From a virus, in the IMG/VR virus record IMGVR_UViG_3300000101_000028, positions 2,973 through 47,665 of that record: DNA of 44,693 nucleotides; one strand, given 5' to 3'. The notes under the pieces were generated by a model. The model had not been told where the DNA came from, made no database searches, and was given only the letters and a program-made list of their open reading frames with translations. A program made the translations under genes and the position numbers. Below are positions 43,291-44,693 of this stretch, piece by piece; within the stretch, counting starts at the first letter, position 1, and each line of letters starts with the position of its first letter.

Positions 43291-43442
43291 TTGAACTTGG
43301 ACTCCAAATAGTTACCACCGTTTTTATCTATCCATGTCGCTGCATGGTAGACTTTAGATATGATATAATACACCATATCCCACAGAAAGGCAATAGGGTA
43401 CAACACACAATACTTAAAGTATTTGTTTTTATTCAACATCAT
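43287..43442 (-). CDS. Small membrane protein, about 51 aa
   Basis: Reads MMLNKNKYFKYC, then a hydrophobic stretch (VLYPIAFLWDMVYYIISKVYHAATWI) and a polar tail (DKNGGNYLESKFK), so a single membrane helix is likely. The frame stays open to 43709 but that part overlaps dCMP deaminase; ATG 43442 or 43439 after GGGGG is the sensible start, overlapping the deaminase stop by 14 bases. A similar small membrane protein occurs beside such genes in marine T4-like phages, from memory. Function is unknown. Confidence 0.6.
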   Translation of the reverse strand: MMLNKNKYFKYCVLYPIAFLWDMVYYIISKVYHAATWIDKNGGNYLESKFK

Positions 43443-43911
43443 CCCCCAGTTTTTTAAGTTGAACTCCACTTTTGAGAAGAAAGTCTTTACCCTTTCCTTT
43501 ACCAGCATTGTATTCAATATCATAATAGACGGTCTCGATTCCTGATTGGTATAACAATTTGGCACACTCGATACATGGCAAGTGTGTCGTGAATAGGGTT
43601 GCACCTTCACCAGACTCGGTAGACTTCGCAAGTTTGGTGATTGCATTAGCTTCTGCGTGAAGAACCTCGGGTTTAGTTTTGTAATGCCCGTAGATGTCTT
43701 TGTCTCCATCGTGTACCTTAAAGGTCACGCCATCATTGGGTACCCAATCCTCACACTGATTATCCCAACCGGTCGGGGTTCCATTATACCCAATACTTAT
43801 AATGCGATCATCCTTGACAATAACCGCACCAACTTGTGCTTTAGTTGCAGAACTAAGTTTCGCGGTAGAGTATGCGATATCCATATAGTAGTCAAGAAAC
43901 TTATCCTTCAT
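43429..43911 (-). CDS. cd: dCMP deaminase, 160 aa
   Basis: Zinc-dependent deoxycytidylate deaminase that turns dCMP into dUMP for dTMP synthesis. Motifs: VGAVIVKDDRIISIGYNGTPTG, HAEANAI with zinc His85 and catalytic Glu87, and LPCIECAKLL with zinc Cys113 and Cys116, then YYDIEYN. Length is close to T4 Cd (193 aa). ATG 43911 (KDKFLDYYMDIA) follows GGAG by eight bases; the longer frame to 44052 lies inside the small upstream gene. With gp32 it belongs to the nucleotide/replication block. Confidence 0.92.
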   Translation of the reverse strand: MKDKFLDYYMDIAYSTAKLSSATKAQVGAVIVKDDRIISIGYNGTPTGWDNQCEDWVPNDGVTFKVHDGDKDIYGHYKTKPEVLHAEANAITKLAKSTESGEGATLFTTHLPCIECAKLLYQSGIETVYYDIEYNAGKGKGKDFLLKSGVQLKKLGDDVE

Positions 43912-44077
43912 TAATGAACTCCAGATCAGCGACCGGATAAAGATACTCCCGCCCATTGGAATGACGGCACAGAACCCGATCAGGGTTGGTCTGTTCGATA
44001 ACCTGATACACCGCTCGGAACTCATAACCGTACGGTGAAGGGCCATAGACAAAGTCGCGAGCGTTAAATACCATCAT
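43901..44077 (-). CDS. Small unknown protein, 58 aa
   Basis: Open frame MMVFNARDFVYGPSPYGYEFRA, then VYQVIEQTNPDRVLCRHSNGREYLYPVADLEFINEG. It fills the gap between the next gene upstream and dCMP deaminase with short overlaps at both ends (TGATG at the start, ten bases at the end), the typical packing of real phage genes. It resembles small SH3-like beta proteins of large phages by its F-x-Y-G ... V-x-E ... L-x-F layout. No strong ribosome site; probably coupled. Confidence 0.6.
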   Translation of the reverse strand: MMVFNARDFVYGPSPYGYEFRAVYQVIEQTNPDRVLCRHSNGREYLYPVADLEFINEG

Positions 44078-44307
44078 GCGACATTCAGATCCGGATGGTA
44101 AGCATACTGTTCATCACCGTAGATCGAGTTGAAAAGAACATCGACATCTTGGGCAGACAAAGTGTTGTCGCAGATGACCATGTCAGTGTCACCTTCCATC
44201 TGGAGAAACTCCATACGTGTCGTGAAGACATCACGAGTACGGTTGTAGAAGTAAGTGAACGTCTGGTCAGTCTCGTTGCGCTTAAAGATCATGTTTTTCT
44301 TGAACAT
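44074..44307 (-). CDS. Small unknown protein, 77 aa
   Basis: Opens MFKKNMIFKRNETDQTFTYFYNRTRDVFTTRMEFLQMEG and ends SIYGDEQYAYHPDLNVA. ATG 44307 follows AGGA by about eight bases; the longer frame to 44469 overlaps the next gene and is low-complexity Ser/Thr there, so it is not used. Aromatic-rich, no membrane helix, no known family. Confidence 0.65.
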   Translation of the reverse strand: MFKKNMIFKRNETDQTFTYFYNRTRDVFTTRMEFLQMEGDTDMVICDNTLSAQDVDVLFNSIYGDEQYAYHPDLNVA

Positions 44308-44317
44308 AAAAGTATTC

Positions 44318-44536
44318 CTATCGAAGGTGGAAATCATGGTTAGGGTTGTTCCAGAACTCTGAAACATCTGCGTAGAGAACGACACACTGGTCGTGCTGAT
44401 AGTACTTACGCAGGTTATAAACGAAGTTGGAAAGAGTGGAACACCACTCTTGGGAAATCTCGTTCCCATAGTTCCAACGCTGATAGGCAGACTTGATGTA
44501 GGACATGGGTAACGGACTTGGTAACTTTTTATTCAT
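44318..44536 (-). CDS. Small unknown protein, 72 aa
   Basis: MNKKLPSPLPMSYIKSAYQRW, then SQEWCSTLSNFVYNLRKYYQHDQCVVLYADVSEFWNN. The start overlaps the previous stop (TAATG), which supports it as a real, coupled gene. Aromatic-rich and probably helical; no family recognised. Confidence 0.65.
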   Translation of the reverse strand: MNKKLPSPLPMSYIKSAYQRWNYGNEISQEWCSTLSNFVYNLRKYYQHDQCVVLYADVSEFWNNPNHDFHLR

Positions 44537-44679
44537 TACTTCACCTCCACTTGGTCAACCCAAGCAACATCACGCTCAAGATAAGTCATACGATAGTTAA
44601 GAGCATCGACCATAGTGTCGAACATCTTACAGTTAATTAACTGGTCATTAACAACGTTTCTCAATACATACTTAATCAT
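44536..44679 (-). CDS. Small unknown protein, 47 aa
   Basis: Open frame from ATG 44679 (MIKYVLRNVVNDQLINCKMF, then DTMVDALNYRMTYLERDVAWVDQVEVK) to a TAA that shares a base with the next ATG. A purine-rich AGAGAGAAAG ribosome site lies just before the ATG. Mixed alpha/beta character; no family recognised. First visible gene of the right-hand minus-strand block. Confidence 0.6.
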   Translation of the reverse strand: MIKYVLRNVVNDQLINCKMFDTMVDALNYRMTYLERDVAWVDQVEVK

Positions 44680-44693
44680 AACTTTCTCTCTCA

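Noticed and set aside
1-44693. tRNA genes, insertion sequences and attachment sites
   Set aside because: No cloverleaf, transposase frame or terminal inverted repeat was seen on reading either strand.

Overview
The window is part of the genome of a contractile-tailed phage of the T4 superfamily. The structural genes look most like those of marine T4-like phages (cyanophage-type gp8, DUF4815-type protein, gp26/gp51, gp2-like protein, and a gp32 without zinc cysteines). I see no photosynthesis genes, tRNAs or integrase here, so the host cannot be named; 'marine, T4-like' is an inference from family resemblance.

Layout. (1) About 1-34755, minus strand: a nearly gapless late operon read from high to low coordinates. 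It runs gp48, gp53, gp27, a hub protein with gp5 OB fold plus tail lysozyme, an amidase, a gp5C-like needle, an unknown protein, gp25, a 63-aa protein, gp6, gp8, a 1,773-aa DUF4815-like protein and a 79-aa protein. Then come a 4,484-aa giant Tyr-Thr-Gly repeat protein, a coiled-coil protein, a glycosyltransferase, a 2OG-oxygenase-like protein and three fibre or Ig-like proteins, the last cut by the window edge. Many junctions are ATGA or TAATG overlaps, and T4-type late -10 boxes (TATAAATA or CATAAATA) stand before gp48, gp25, gp8, the giant gene and the 116-aa gene. (2) 34812-39159, plus strand: gp4, a small membrane protein, a gp2-like protein with no normal start codon, a tail tube/gp54-like protein, gp26, gp51 and a tape-measure/gp29-like protein. 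(3) 39156-44679, minus strand: replication, transcription and metabolism genes. These are gp32, a DUF2452 protein, a frame-broken metK, the late coactivator gp33, dCMP deaminase and several small conserved proteins. The window continues beyond both ends. No gene-free stretch exceeds 300 bases.

How it fits together. The minus-strand block encodes the baseplate wedge, hub, cell-puncturing device and host-contacting fibres; the plus-strand block encodes head completion, tube initiation and hub assembly; the right-hand block serves DNA replication, nucleotide supply and the late-gene switch. gp33 acts with the phage late sigma factor at the TATAAATA boxes seen in the left block.

The most striking element is the 13.5-kb gene of about 230 tandem 12-residue repeats (36 bp each) interrupted by two folded-domain inserts, followed by a glycosyltransferase and an oxygenase-like gene that could modify it. 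Other unusual points are a perfect U_UUU_UUU slippery heptamer abutting the gp26 stop and leading into gp51, an apparent ATC start, an apparent 16-nt deletion and frameshift in metK, and a hub that carries two different wall-hydrolase domains on separate genes.
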